DNA from: Punica granatum
Lineage: Eukaryota; Streptophyta; Magnoliopsida; Myrtales; Lythraceae
NCBI RefSeq assembly: GCF_007655135.1
Contig: NW_022204303.1
Span: 1-64,000, forward strand
Reading direction: 5' to 3'
DNA: 64,000 bases
The position numbers and the translations under genes are program-made. Below the pieces are notes generated by a model. It did no database searches. It saw nothing but the letters and a program-made list of their open reading frames with translations, and was not told the origin of the DNA. This document shows positions 35,335 to 47,730 of this stretch, in pieces; positions within the stretch are counted from its first letter, which is position 1, and the number at the start of each line of letters is the position of its first letter.

Positions 35335-37389
35335 GCAAGCCAAACGAATTGGAGAAAAATAGGGATCATCCACAGACTGACTCTTAATCAGTTCAAACCC
35401 CAACAACTTAGCATTCATGACTGAAATCAATGCATACCTTCGAGATAGGGCATCAGCCACGATGTTAATATTTCCTTGTTTGTACTTGATGACATAAGGA
35501 AATATCTCCAAGTATTCCACCCATTTGGCATGCCTTCGATTCAACTTATTTTGTCCCTTCAAATACTTTAGGGACTCGTGATCGGTGTGAATGATAAACT
35601 CCTTGGGGACTAAGTAGTGTTCCCACGTCTCAAGAGCCCGGATCAGAGCATAAAACTCCTTATCGTACGTCGAGTAGTTCAGACTCGCACCACTTAGCTT
35701 CTCACTGAAATAAGCTATTGGGCGTTTGTCTTGCATAAGAACAGCTCCAATTCCAACTCCTGATGCATCACATTCGATTTCAAACGTCTTGGAAAAGTCA
35801 GGTAGGGCTAAGATAGGAGCTGCACACAGCTTCTCCTTGATGATCTCAAAACTTCATTGGGCTGATTCACTCCACTTAAACTCGGTACCCTTCTTCATAC
35901 ATTCAGTTAATGGAGCAAGTATAGTGCTGAAATTCTTTACAAATCTCCTATAAAAGGATGCCAAGCCATGGAAACTCCTCACCTCGGATGCGGTAGTGGG
36001 AGTGGGCCATTCTCGAATAGCCTTGACCTTTTCTTCGTCCACCTCGACGCCCTGCTGAGAGATAACAAAGCCAAGAAAGACGACTCTGTCCTGGCAGAAT
36101 CGACACCTCTTCATATTGCCATATAACTTCTCTCGTCTCAGAATTTTGAAAACTCTCCTAAGATGCTCAGCATGCTCATCGAGGGTCTTGCTATAGACCA
36201 AAATGTCGTCAAAGTAAACAACGACAAAATGGCCAATGAATTCCCGCAAGACATGGTTCATCAGCCTCATAAATGTGCTAGGACCATTGGACAGTCCGAA
36301 CGGCATAACCATCCACTCATATAGACCATGCTTGGTCTTGAAGGCTGTCTTCCACTCATCTCCCTCCTTCATGCGGATTTGATGATATCCACTTTTCAGA
36401 TCGATCTTTGAAAACACCATCGAACCATTCAACTCGTCAAGCATATCATCTAGTCGAGGAATGGGATAACGATATTTTACTGTAATCTTGTTAATGGCCC
36501 GACTGTCGACGCACATTCTCATGGATCCATCCTTCTTGGGCACCAAAAGAGCTGGTACAGAACATGGGCTCATGGACTCCCCGTACATAACCCTTCTCAA
36601 GCAATTCATTCACTTGCCGTTGCAGCTCTTTCGCCTCATTCGGATTGCAACGATATGCCGGTCGATTAGGCAAAGTCGCTCCAGGAACGAGATCAATTTG
36701 ATGCTCAATCCCCCTAATCGGAGGCAACCCTTCCGGCAACTCCTCAGGAAATACATCAATGGACTCCTTTAAGAGAGCCATGAACCGAGGCGGAAGAGAA
36801 ACCTGCTCTTCAGGTGTGGCTTCCTTCATGAACAGAATGAGAACTAAGTTGAAGTTCAACAAAGTCCTCTCAAGCTCTCCAAGAGTCATCACCAAGCTTT
36901 CTTTCTTCGAGCCATTGGCACTCGGACTCTGGTCCTTCTGCACTTGCTGTGGAGTAAGCGGTGCTAGGACAATGCTCTTCTCATCTTTGGTGAATGAATA
37001 AGTGTTCTTGTATCCATCGTGCAAAGCCCTCCTATCGTACCGCCACGGTCTTCCCAACAGAAGATGGCTTGCACTCATTGGAACCACGTCACATAATACT
37101 TCATCTTTATAGGTCTTCCCAATTGAGAATGGAGTACAAACTTGCTGAGTGACTCGTACCTCGCCTTGGTCATTCAGCCATCTCAACTTATAGGGGCATG
37201 GATGCTTTGTAGTAGCCAGATTCAGCTTCTCCACCAAGGTCGTAGAAGCAACATTGGTGCAACTCCCACTGTCGATGATAAACTCCGCACACCTTATTTT
37301 GGATGGTGCACCGAGTTCGGAAAAGATTCTCCCGCTGTTCTTCTTCCAGCTTTGCTTCGGAACTCAAGACTCGACGAATCATGAGCATC
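35335..37389 (-). pseudogene. CRM-like pol, unit 1 (protease, RT, part of RNase H), broken
   Basis: From right to left: a protease region with a one-base insertion in an A-run at 37280-37282 (plus strand) that destroys the frame at the active-site DSG; a linker in the ORF at 36491-37237; an extra base in the C-run at 36579-36582 that breaks the entry to RT; RT with the YFDD catalytic motif near 36212-36222; then a CGA-to-TGA stop at 35854-35856 that is absent in unit 2. RNase H resumes ([20 protein letters not shown]) and is cut at 35335 by LTR B. The protein would mature Gag-Pol and reverse-transcribe element RNA; this copy cannot. Confidence 0.88.
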
Positions 37390-38535
37390 TCACCCTCGTC
37401 GGCAAACTTCTACAGTCTCTCCCTGCGCACCTCCAGAAACCTCCTCATCCACCCCTTCATCTTCACTCTCGATCTCTTGAGTGCTCTGGATGGTCATCGC
37501 TCGCCGATTCGGACATTGGGAAGCTATATATCCTAATCCAAGACATTTGAAGCACTTGATGTCTGGACTCCGAACAGGGCGTTGCGGATCAGTGTGCGTC
37601 TCCTTTCCCTTTGTCGCCTCAGCTTGAGGCCTTTGAGAGCCTCCTACAACTTTCTGCTGCGCATTCCACTTCGAAGAGGATCCTGAACTAGCAGCCACTG
37701 GTTTTGGGTAAAGCACCCGCGATGCATTGAGTTTGCTGCGTTTTCGCTGCTTTTCCACCTTACTGGCCAGCGTAATCACATCTTCCAAAAAGACATAGGG
37801 CTGCAACTCTACGACATCCGCAATTTCCTTGTTCAAGCCACCAATAAATCGAGCAATGGTCTGCTCCCGTGGCTCACTCGGTTCGCATCTCATCGACAAC
37901 ATTTCGAACTCCATGACATAATGTTCAACGGACATACCTCCCTGACGAATTCTCTGCAGTTTGAGGAACAAGTCTTGCTTGTAGTACTCGGGCACGAATC
38001 TTCTATGTATGATGCGCTTCATCTCCCGCTAACTACGAATCCCATCTTCCCTATCTCTTCTTCGCTGCGCCTTTAAGTTTTCCCACCACAGATTCGCATA
38101 ATCGGTGAACTCGAGGGCAGCAAGTTGGCACTTCTGGGCTTCGGAGTACTCATAACATTGGAACACCTTATCGACGCGCCGGACCCACTCGAGGTACTCT
38201 TCAGGGGAACTCGTACCTCTGAATTGTGGAATCTTTAACTTGAGATTGTTACTGACTCCCCTTTGCTGCCTTCGTGGAACCGGCTGCTCTTCTTCTTCAA
38301 GAAGTTCATCCTCCAAGTCAGCTTCATCTTCCACTCGAACATTCCGTCTAGGAACTCGATGTGCACGTTGCGGAGGAGCAGGCGCCACAGCCATTCGATC
38401 AAGAGCCTGGATCACCACATCGAGCCGTGCAGAGAGCTCCTCTTGCCCCCGCTGAAGCCCAAGGAACTGGGCTTGCTTGAGTGTGAGTCCCCTCGGAACC
38501 TGATGGACGTTTTCCTCATCCATTGTGTTTCCCAT
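37390..38535 (-). pseudogene. CRM-like gag, unit 1, with internal stop
   Basis: It starts MGNTMDEENVHQVPRGLT and reads 168 codons to a TAG at 38029-38031, where unit 2 has TGG (Trp). It continues in the same frame to 37390. The Retrotrans_gag capsid-like region spans the stop (EYLEWVRRVDKVF before, YYKQDLFLKLQ and EHYVMEFEMLS after). The zinc knuckle reads CFKCLGLGYIASQC, so the expected His is Tyr. An extra base in the A-run at 37404-37406 ends the frame before pol, as in unit 2. Gag would form the particle and bind RNA. Confidence 0.88.
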
Positions 38536-38611
38536 AATAATTCTTCAGCAAACACTCGTGTATACACACTCCTTCACGTGTTTCACTCGGCCAACAAGAA
38601 CAGAACCTTAA

Positions 38612-38623
38612 GCTTTGATACCA
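38612..38623 (-). promoter_or_regulatory. primer-binding site, initiator-Met tRNA type (unit 1)
   Basis: On the minus strand it reads TGGTATCAAAGC two bases after the LTR end. The usual plant iMet-type site is TGGTATCAGAGC, so it has one mismatch. It places the 5' LTR of unit 1 at 38626-39085. Confidence 0.8.
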
Positions 38624-38625
38624 AA

Positions 38626-39085
38626 TGATAGGCTCACGAACCAGAACTGGGTAAGAAAGAAGGGTGGAGGGTAGAACCAACAAAACTCACTCGATAAGAT
38701 GACTCGCCACGAGTAAGAAAAGTCGGGTTGATTCGCCACGCTCAAGACGATAAGAATCGGGGTTTTCGCCACTAAACAATGAACTTGTTTAGATAAGAAA
38801 CGCTCTAAACAATTTCATTCAAATATTCATCAAATTTTGTGTTCTTCTCTTACAATAAGGTGCATACTTATATAGAGAGAATACACCTCCATTGACTCTA
38901 GAATAGGAAACTGACACCTAATAATATAGGAAACTGATATTTGATATCCTCTAGATTACTTTCCTAAAATAGAGTAATGTAATAATCTGAAATAGGAAAC
39001 TTAAGATTGCTGACTCAAGCTAATATAGGAAATAATATCTAAATTAAGGGAAACTATATCATAGAAATATTATCTGCTCGTAACA
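38626..39085 (-). mobile_element. CRM-like LTR shared by units 1 and 2, 460 bp
   Basis: On the minus strand it runs from TGTTACGAGCAG to CCTATCA. It lies between the pol stop of unit 2 (39112) and the primer-binding site of unit 1, so it serves as 3' LTR of one and 5' LTR of the other. The 25 bases before it are moderately purine-rich. It differs from the second LTR by a few substitutions and a 5-bp indel. Confidence 0.85.
38867..38875 (-). promoter_or_regulatory. TATA box of the CRM-like LTR
   Basis: Minus strand CTATATAAG, about 210 nt into the LTR, a good plant TATA box. The same site in the second LTR is at 43981-43989. Confidence 0.65.
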
Positions 39086-39111
39086 GCTGAAGTCTTTTAA
39101 AATATGGGCCA

Positions 39112-42100
39112 TCACTTCGGGCTGGACTCCTCGTCTCCTATTTCCAAGCACTTAAGTAAGGTAAAGGGCCCGGGGAGAGTTGCAACAAGCTTCTTGGCCA
39201 TGGAACGAGTGATAGGACCCGACCTAGATATGGCCTCGTCTTGGACTGCATTCTTGGGCACATCATCCCCTCCCAGCTCGGAAGGATTTGCCCTCAAATC
39301 CATATCTTCTTCATCTTCAAAATACGGAGATAGGTCCCTCACATTGAAGGTTGCTGAAACATTATAATCATCGGGCAACTCAATCTTGTAGGCATTGTCG
39401 TTAACCTTCTCCTTGACAAGAAATGGCCGCGGCATCAGCTTACTCTTTCTCTTACTTGGAAACCTCTCCTTGCGAAGGTGAATCCAAACAAGATCACCTA
39501 GATTGAAATGAATTGGCTTCCTTCCTTTATTCGCGCCCTGAGCATAAGCTGCGTTCTTCTTCTCAATCTGCCTCTTCACTTGCTCATGCAAAGCTTTGAT
39601 CTGCTCGGCCCGTTTCTTGCCATCGAAACACAATCTTGAACTGGTTGGTAAGGGTGCCAAATCAAGGGGTGTAATAGGATTGAAGCCATAAACCACTTCG
39701 AAAGGAGTCTTCCTAGTAGTGCTATGGATGCTCCGATTATAAGAGAATTCAACCAGTGCAAGGCAAGTATCCCAACTCTTCAAGTTTTTACTCACAGCAG
39801 CTCGAATCAAAGGGGAGAGAGTACGATTTACCACTTCTGTTTGACCATCAGTTTGCGGATGACATGCCGTACTGTATAGCAATTTAGTTCCAAGCTTCGC
39901 CCATAAGGTCTTCCAAAAGTAACTTAGGAACTTAGGGTCCCGATCAGACACAATGCTCATAGGAATACCATGCATCCTCACCACTTCTTTGAAGAACAAA
40001 TTAGCAACATGGGTAGCATCATCGGACTTGTGACATGGAATGAAATGAGCCATCTTAGAGAAGCGATCAACCACTACCAGAATCGAGTCTTTGCCTCTCT
40101 GAGTCCTTGGTAAGCCAAGTACGAAATCCATACTCAGATCAATCCATGGCTGGTCCGGTACTGGCATAGGCATATATAGGCCATGGTGAGCCTCCTTGCT
40201 TTTTGCCTTCTTGCAAGTAATACGCCGTTCAATAATCCGATGCATGTCCCGAATCATTTTTGGCCAGTAGAAATGCTCCTTGACCATCTCAAGAGTCTTC
40301 TTCTCTCCGAAATGGCCGGCTAAACCCCCAGCATGAGCCTCTCGCACTAATAACTCACGAACAGATCCACTCGGAATGCAAAGCTTGCCAAGCTTATACA
40401 AGTATCCATCATGCATATAATACCCATCAACAACGTCCTTATCGCAAGCCAAACGAATTGGAGAAAAATAGGGATCATCCACATACTGACTCTTAATCAG
40501 TTCAAACCCCAGCAACTTAGCATTCATGACTGAAATCAATGCATACCTTCGAGATAGGGCATCAGCCACGACGTTAATATTTCCTTGTTTGTACTTGATG
40601 ACATAAGGAAATATCTCCAAGTATTCCACCCATTTGGCATGCCTTCGATTCAACTTATTTTGTCCCTTCAAATACTTTAGGGACTCGTGATCGGTGTGAA
40701 TGATAAACTCCTTGGGGACTAAGTAGTGTTCCCACGTCTCAAGAGCCCGGATCAGAGCATAAAACTCTTTATCGTACGTCGAGTAGTTCAGACTCGCACC
40801 ACTTAGCTTCTCACTGAAATAAGCTATTGGGCGTTTGTCTTGCATAAGAACAGCTCCAATTCCAACTCCTGATGCATCACATTCGATTTCAAACGTCTTG
40901 GAAAAGTCAGGTAGGGCTAAGATAGGAGCTGCACACAGCTTCTCCTTGATGATCTCAAAACTTCGTTGGGCTGATTCACTCCACTTAAACTCGGTACCCT
41001 TCTTCATACATTCAGTTAATGGAGCAAGTATAGTGCTGAAATTCTTTACAAATCTCCTATAAAAGGATGCCAAGCCATGGAAACTCCTCACCTCGGATGC
41101 GGTAGTGGGAGTGGGCCATTCTCGAATAGCCTTGACCTTTTCTTCGTCCACCTCGACGCCCTGCAGAGAGATAACAAAGCCAAGAAAGACGACTTTGTCC
41201 TGGCAGAATCGACACCTCTTCATATTGCCATATAACTTCTCTCGTCTCAGAATTTTGAAAACTCTCCTAAGATGCTCAGCATGCTCATCGAGGGTCTTGC
41301 TATAGACCAAAATGTCGTCAAAGTAAACAACGACAAAATGGCCAATGAATTCCCGCAAGACATGCTTCATCAGCCTCATAAATGTGCTAGGAGCATTGGA
41401 CAGTCCGAACGGCATAACCATCCACTCATATAGACCATGCTTGGTCTTGAAGGCTGTCTTCCACTCATCTCCCTCCTTCATGCGGATTTGATGATATCCA
41501 CTTTTCAGATCGATCTTTGAAAACACCATCGAACCATTCAACTCGTCAATCATATCATCTAGTCGAGGAATGGGATAACGATATTTTACTGTAATCTTGT
41601 TGATGGCCCGACTGTCGATGCACATTCTCATGGATCCATCCTTCTTGGGCACCAAAAGAGCTGGTACAGAAATTGGGCTCATGGACTCCCCGTACATAAC
41701 CCTTCTCAAGCAATTCATTCACTTGCCGTTGCAGCTCTTTCGCCTCATTCGGATTGCAACGATATGCCGGTCGATTAGGCAAAGCCGCTCCAGGAACGAG
41801 ATCAATTTGATGCTCAATCCCCCTAATCGGAGGCAACCCTTCCGGCAACTCCTCAGGAAATACATCAATGAACTCCTTTAAGAGAGCCATGAACTGAGGC
41901 GGAAGAGAAACCTGCTCTTCAGGTGTGGCTTCCTTCATGAACAGAATGAGAACTAAGTTGAAGTTCAACAAAGTCCTCTCAAGCTCTCCAAGAGTCATCA
42001 CCAAGCTTTCTTTCTTCGAGCCATTGGCACTCGGACTCTGGTCCTTCTGCACTTGCTGTGGACTAAGCGGTGCTAGGACAATGCTCTTCTCATCTTTGGT

Positions 42101-42498
42101 GAATGAATAAGTGTTCTTGTATCCATCGTGCAAAGCCCTCCTATCGTACCGCCACGGTCTTCCCAACGGAAGATGGCTTGCACTCATTGGAACCACGTCA
42201 CATAATACTTCATCTCTATAGGTCTTCCCAATTGAGAATGGAATACAAACTTGCTGAGTGACTCGTACCTCGCCTTGGTCATTCAGCCATCTCAACTTAT
42301 AGGGGCATGGATGCTTTGTAGTAGCCAGATTCAGCTTCTCCACCAAGGTCGTAGAAGCAACATTGGTGCAACTCCCACTGTCGATGATAAACTCCGCACA
42401 CCTTATTTTGGATGGTGCACCGAGTTCGGAAAAGATTCTCCCGCTGTTCTTCTTCCAGCTTTGCTTCGGAACTCAAGAATCGACGAATCATGAGCATC
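39112..42498 (-). pseudogene. CRM-like pol, unit 2 (protease, RT, RNase H, integrase), frameshifted but otherwise long
   Basis: An 868-codon stretch (41718 to 39112) holds RT, RNase H and integrase. RT YFDD is near residue 131; RNase H has [19 protein letters not shown] and ADALSRR. The integrase zinc region reads RRITCKKAK near residue 497, where the first Cys of the CxxC pair appears replaced by Arg. Core motifs are [15 protein letters not shown] and GQTEVVNR (D, D, E). The C-terminal [10 protein letters not shown] tail ends 26 bp before the LTR. Frameshifts at 41688-41691 and 42389-42391 cut off linker and protease; both are shared with unit 1. A 9-bp in-frame loss relative to unit 3 lies near 39425. 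It cannot make Gag-Pol. Confidence 0.9.
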
Positions 42499-43644
42499 TC
42501 ACCCTCGTCGACAAACTTCTACAGTCTCTCCCTGCGCACCTCCAGAAACCTCCTCATCCACCCCTTCAGCTTCACTCTCGATCTCTTGAGTGCTCTGGAT
42601 GGTCATCGCTCGCCGATTCGGACATCGGGAAGCTATGTGTCCTAATCCAAGACATTTGAAGCACTTGATGTCTCGACTCCGAACAGGGCGTTGCGGATCA
42701 GTGTGCGTCTCCTTTCCCTTTGTCGCCTCAGCTTGAGGCCTTTGAGAGCCTCCTACAACCTTCTGCTGCGCATTCCACTTCGAAGAGGATCCTGAACTAG
42801 CAGCCATTGGTTTTGGGTAATGCACCCGCGATGCATTGAGTTTGCTGCGTTTTCGCTGCTTTTCCACCTTACTGGCCAGCGTAATCAGATCTTCCAAAAA
42901 GACATAGGGCTGCAACCCTACGACATCCGCAATTTCCTTGTTCAAGCCACCAATAAATCGAGCAATGGTCTGCTCCCGTGGCTCACTCGGTTCGCATCTC
43001 ATCGACAACATTTCGAACTCCATGACATAATGTTCAACGGACATACCTCCCTGACGAATACTCTGCAGTTTGAGGAACAAGTCTTGCTTGTAGTACTCGG
43101 GCACGAATCTTCTATGCATGATGCGCTTCATCTCCCGCCAACTACGAATCCCATCTTCCCTATCTCTTCTTCGCTGCGCCTTTAAGTTTTCCCACCACAG
43201 ATTCGCATAATCGGTGAACTCGAGGGCAGCAAGTTGGCATTTCTGGGCTTCGGAGCACTCATAACATTCGAACACCTTATCGACGCGCAGGACCCACTCG
43301 AGGTACTCTTCAGGGGAACTCGTACCTTTGAATTGCGGAATCTTTAACTTGAGATTGTTACTGACTCCCCTTTGCTGCCTTCGTGGAACCGGCTGCTCTT
43401 CTTCTTCAAGAAGTTCATCCTCCAAGTCAGCTTCATCTTCCACTCGAACATTCCGTCTAGGAACTCGATGTGCACGTTGCGGAGGAGCAGGCGCCACAGC
43501 CATTCGATCAAGAGCCTGGATCACCACATCGAGCCGTGCAGAGAGCTCCTCTTGCCCTCGCTGAAGCCCAAGGAACTGGGCTTGCTCGAGTGTGAGTCCC
43601 CTCGGAACCTGATGGACGTTTTCCTCATCCATTGTGTTTCCCAT
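42499..43644 (-). pseudogene. CRM-like gag, unit 2 (381 codons, open)
   Basis: An open frame starts MGNTMDEENVHQVP, with an acidic N-terminal third, a Retrotrans_gag region (about residues 100-225; EYLEWVLRVDKVFECYE, LWWENLKAQRRRD) and a CCHC zinc knuckle CFKCLGLGHIASRC at residues 328-341. The stop at 42499 comes from an extra A in the run at 42513-42515. Chromoviruses of this type normally read through from gag into pol, so this is a frameshift rather than a true end. The Gag itself looks intact. The start is supported by the same Met in unit 1 and its place about 90 bp from the LTR. Confidence 0.85.
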
Positions 43645-43720
43645 AATAATTCTTCACCAAACACTCGTGTATACACACTCCTTCACGTGTTTCACTCGGC
43701 CAACAAGAACAGAACCTTAA

Positions 43721-43732
43721 GCTTTGATACCA
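43721..43732 (-). promoter_or_regulatory. primer-binding site, initiator-Met tRNA type (unit 2)
   Basis: Minus strand TGGTATCAAAGC two bases inside the LTR end at 43735, identical to the unit 1 site. Confidence 0.8.
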
Positions 43733-43734
43733 AA

Positions 43735-44199
43735 TGATAGGCTCACGAACCAGAACTGGGTAAGAAAGAAGGGTGGAGGGTAGAACCAACAAAACTCACT
43801 CGATAAGATGACTCGCCACGAGTAAGAAAAGTCGGGTTGATTCGCCACGCTCAAGGAAGAACGATAAGAATCGGGGTTTTCGCCACTAAACAATGAACTT
43901 GTTTAGATAAGAAACGCTCTAAGCAATTTCATTCAAATATTCATCAAATTCTGTGTTCTTCTCTTACAATAAGGTGCATGCTTATATAGAGAGAATACGC
44001 CTCCATTGACTCTAGAATAGGAAACTGACACCTAATAATATAGGAAACTGATATTTGATATCCTCTAGATTACTTTCCTAAAATAGGGTAATGTAATAAT
44101 CTGAAATAGGAAATTTAAGATTGCTGACTCAAGCTAATATAGAAAATAATATCTAAATTAAGGGAAACTATATCATAGAAATATTATCTGCTCGTAACA
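43735..44199 (-). mobile_element. CRM-like LTR shared by units 2 and 3, 465 bp
   Basis: Same ends as the first LTR (minus strand TGTTACGAGCAG to CCTATCA). TATA box at 43981-43989. It carries 5 extra bases near 43856 relative to 38626-39085 and a few substitutions. Confidence 0.85.
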
Positions 44200-44225
44200 G
44201 CTGAAGTCTTTTAAAATATGGGCCA

Positions 44226-44891
44226 TCACTTCGGGCTGGACTCCTCGTCTCCTATTTCCAAGCACTTAAGTAAGGTAAAGGGCCCGGGGAGAGTTGCAAC
44301 AAGCTTCTTGGCCATGGAACGAGTGATAGGACCCGACCTAGATATGGCCTCGTCTTGGACTGCATTCTTGGGCACATCATCCCCTCCCAGCTCGGAAGGA
44401 TTTGCCCTCAAATCCATATCTTCTTCATCTTCAAAATACGGAGATAGGTCCCTCACATTGGAGGTTGCTGAAACATTATAATCATCGGGCAACTCAATCT
44501 TGTAGGCATTGTCGTTAACCTTCTCCTTGACAAGAAATGGACCCTCAGCCCGCGGCATCAGCTTACTCTTTCTCTTACTTGGAAACCTCTCCTTGCGAAG
44601 GTGAATCCAAACAAGATCACCTAGATTGAAATGAATTGGCTTCCTTCCTTTATTCGCGCCCTGAGCATAAGCTGCGTTCTTCTTCTCAATCTGCCTCTTC
44701 ACTTGCTCATGCAAAGCTTTGATCTGCTCGGCCCGTTTCTTGCCATCGAAACACAATCTTGAACTGGTTGGTAAGGGTGCCAAATCAAGGGGTGTAATAG
44801 GATTGAAGCCATAAACCACTTCGAAAGGAGTCTTCCTAGTAGTGCTATGGATGCTCCGATTATAAGAGAATTCAACCAGTGCAAGGCAAGT
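44226..44891 (-). pseudogene. CRM-like integrase C-terminal part, unit 3, truncated by element A
   Basis: It reads [20 protein letters not shown] to the terminal SSPK with no break. It keeps RAEGPFLVKEK, where unit 2 has lost three residues. The upstream part is removed by LTR A at 44892; the ORF runs on into the LTR for about 25 meaningless codons. The break corresponds to unit 2 position about 39768. The rest of unit 3 should lie beyond element A, outside the window. Confidence 0.88.
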
Positions 44892-46619
44892 TGTCAGCAC
44901 CCTATTTTGGCCCACCGGCTTCCCACACGAGGATTTCCGACCGAGGCCCGGGACACTATTCATCACCCGGCAATCAGAGACAAGTAGGCGAGCATGGGGT
45001 CATGAGCAATAGGAGAAGAGCACGGTCTACTGAGAAAAGCGGAGGAAAGCCATCGGAAGAACGAACGAACAAGGAATCCCCGAAACGACGGAGCTGACAC
45101 TGTGACACTATTCATCATCGAGTCACCGAAGCACCGAAAGGTGCCCAATATGGGACTCCAAAAATCCCTCTCAGTGCCAAAGTGTCCAATGACACGTCCG
45201 GGCGCATTTCCAGGGCATCCTGCTTAAGCCGGGACACCCCGATCCCCCACGGACGCCTTTTCTGACAGAGCTCCCGGGGTTCGCCCCACTAACAAGCAAA
45301 CGGCCCCTCAAAACGGGCTTACAGGCATCCAGGGACCACCAGGACCGGGGAACAAGCTTCAGACAACCTTCCGGAACTCGACTCGGTCTCCCGAGCTACG
45401 TTTCAGTGGGCACGAACGTCTCCCGGCGAACCTTCGGGGCATTTCCACGGAAAACAGAGATCGCAACGATTTCTGGGCACCTCACAACGATCCCCGAGCA
45501 CCTCAAGACATTCAGGGCACACTGAGAAAACCCCGGTCAAAGTCCCTAGGTCTTCCTGGGCCAACGGTCCTCGACCGAGGACGACGAGCCAACAATCACT
45601 CACGGGGCAAAAGGATCGCCAAAGCAAATGCAAGGATGCACAAAGGTCAATCGGGGGTCGAGAAGCACTAAACTCCGCTCCGAACGTCCGAACAGGGCAA
45701 AACCGACTCTCGAGGCGCCGAGTCGTCCGAACGTTCGCTCACACGACGCATGGCGATATTAGGCTCATTCAAATCCTCGTCGTTCAAGCATTCCAAATCT
45801 ACAAATTAATTGGACATCGGAGATCGGATGCAAGCTCAATCAAGTTTCAAGCATTTTCCGGCTTTTCTCTCAATCGAACGGGACCCACAGCTCAGCCAAG
45901 CCGAGCCATCAAGCCACGGCTCAACCCCAAGCCGCGGCTCAAACCCTCGGCTCCGACATGACAGCCCCAAGCCGCGGCTAATTCCCTAAGCCGCGGCTCA
46001 ATTCGGTGGCTCCAAGCTTCAAGAAGCTCCCCCCTCCACACATTTCAAATCCTTCTTACACCCATCACTTCCTATCACTTCCCCATCACCTCCCATCAAC
46101 TTTCCCTTCTCTTCCTTTCCCCACACTCAACAAGACAACTTCCCCACCCTAATCTTCCCTCCAAAATTCGGAACCCCTAAGCTCCCCCCTCTAATTACAC
46201 TTAAACTCACTAATTTGGCTCATTAAGGCATCCTATAAGTGCCTAATTGCAAGACACTTTAATGACAACTCCTCTTGCACTCTCTCTCTAGTATTTCTCA
46301 CTCAAACAAATGCTCTCAACCTCCCAAGAACTTCAGCAAAATCGCAGCAAGCAAGAACCACCCAAAAACCAAGCAAAACACTCAAGACTTAAGTCGGAAT
46401 CCATCCCGACTTAAATCCAAATTTCACCAAACTTCATATCCTACATGTTTTCGACCCCCTCTATCCATTTCCGAGCTTAGATTTCAAGTTTGAAGCCTCT
46501 AAGTTAGAGAATCAGCTCAGTACAGAACCGAGCACAGTTTTGGCCCAGCCGGGTCAAAACTTCCAACCCTGTTCTCTCACCTTCTCGAGTCGGTCTGAAC
46601 TTTCAAAACCCATCAAACA

Positions 46620-47730
46620 CCTCCGGGGTTCGTTAGGAGTCGGGAGCCACCGACCTTGCTCAAAAATTCCATCGGAATCCACCGTTATGAATTCCGACCC
46701 GAAAACTGCTCAGTCGGGCCGGCGTTTCTGACTGTCTGTTCGGTTTTCTTGCAGATCGGGTCGATCCGTGACCCTTTTCGATGAACGACCACTTCTACCA
46801 CCTCCAGGGGTCAGTTAGGAGTCAGGAGACGTTGGCCTTGCTCAAAAATTCCATCGGAATCCATCGTTATGAATTCCGACCCGAAAACTGCCCAGTCGGG
46901 CCAGTTTCCAGACGTGCTCTGTTTTGGGTGATTTTTGCAGGACTGTACGGGTCGACCCGACAACTCTGGGAACAAACGACCACCACGGTCACCTAGAGGA
47001 GTCCCTTGGCTATCCAATGCCACCGACCTTGCACCAAAAGACCACCGGGAGCCTCTCGTAGAGTCGTTTCTTCATCGGGTGCCAGTCGGGTTTGTTCCTC
47101 TGGTCGTCTTTTCTAACCCGAACTTTGCAGGAGCATACAGGTCAGCTCGGGTTGAATCTCACTACGAGCCACCTATCACCGTGATCCTCAATCAGTTAGG
47201 AGTCCAATGCCACAAACCTTGCAGCAAAATACCACCGGGAGCCTCCGGGACAGCCATTTCTTTCCGATCTGCGCAGTCGGGTCAGTTCCGCCCAGTTGGT
47301 TCTGTTTTCTGCTAGCTAACCCGACTTTGTTTTTGATTTCCAGAAAATCTACATGTCCAATCCTCATGAAACCACCGCAGGCATGCTCCTCAGTCAGTTA
47401 GGAGTCCAATGCCACCGACCTCACATCAAAAGACCACCGGGAGCCTCCTATGGACCCATTTCTTCATCGCGTGCCAGTCGGGTCTGTCTTGACCCGACTG
47501 GGTCTGTCTTTTCATTACTGACCCTACTTCGTTTTTGATTTCCGGAAAATCTACGCGTGCTCTCCTCCCGAAACCACCGCAGACACGATCCTTGGTCTCA
47601 TGGGAATCCAATACAACTGGCCCCGCACGAAAATTCCATGCCGATCAACCGGTACAGCCCCGACAAGCCGGACTGCCAGTCGGGTCTGCCGCCGACCCGA
47701 CTTCACTGATTTGGGTCTGTTCGTTCCAGC
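46620..47730 (+). repeat. six diverged units of about 190 bp in LTR A
   Basis: Units start near 46627, 46809, 46995, 47193, 47393 and 47598 with GTTAGGAGTC or related, then CC(A/G)CCGACCTTG-like and CACCGGGAGCCTC-like segments, then GTCGGGTC or GTCGGGCC, and end with TTGCAG or TTCCAG at 46754, 46940, 47130, 47343, 47543 (TCCGG here) and 47729. The same series is in the 3' LTR from about 58435. Confidence 0.7.

Larger units (their letters stand above)
35335..44891 (-). mobile_element. head-to-tail tandem array of a CRM-like Ty3/gypsy chromovirus (three partial or complete units)
   Basis: On the minus strand the order is internal region (unit 3 end), LTR, unit 2 complete, LTR, unit 1 partial. 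Single LTRs lie at 43735-44199 and 38626-39085, so adjacent units share one LTR; the period is 5109 bp. Unit 1 is cut at 35335 by LTR B and unit 3 at 44891 by LTR A. The PBS matches initiator-Met tRNA. Pol order is protease, RT, RNase H, integrase, with no clear chromodomain, and the end resembles CRM-clade elements. The clade call is moderate; Ty3/gypsy chromovirus is firm. Confidence 0.82.

Noticed and set aside
39112..41718. A functional 868-codon polyprotein gene
   Set aside because: It starts inside RT after a frameshift, lacks protease, linker and Gag fusion, and has a changed integrase zinc ligand. It is a long fragment of a dead element.
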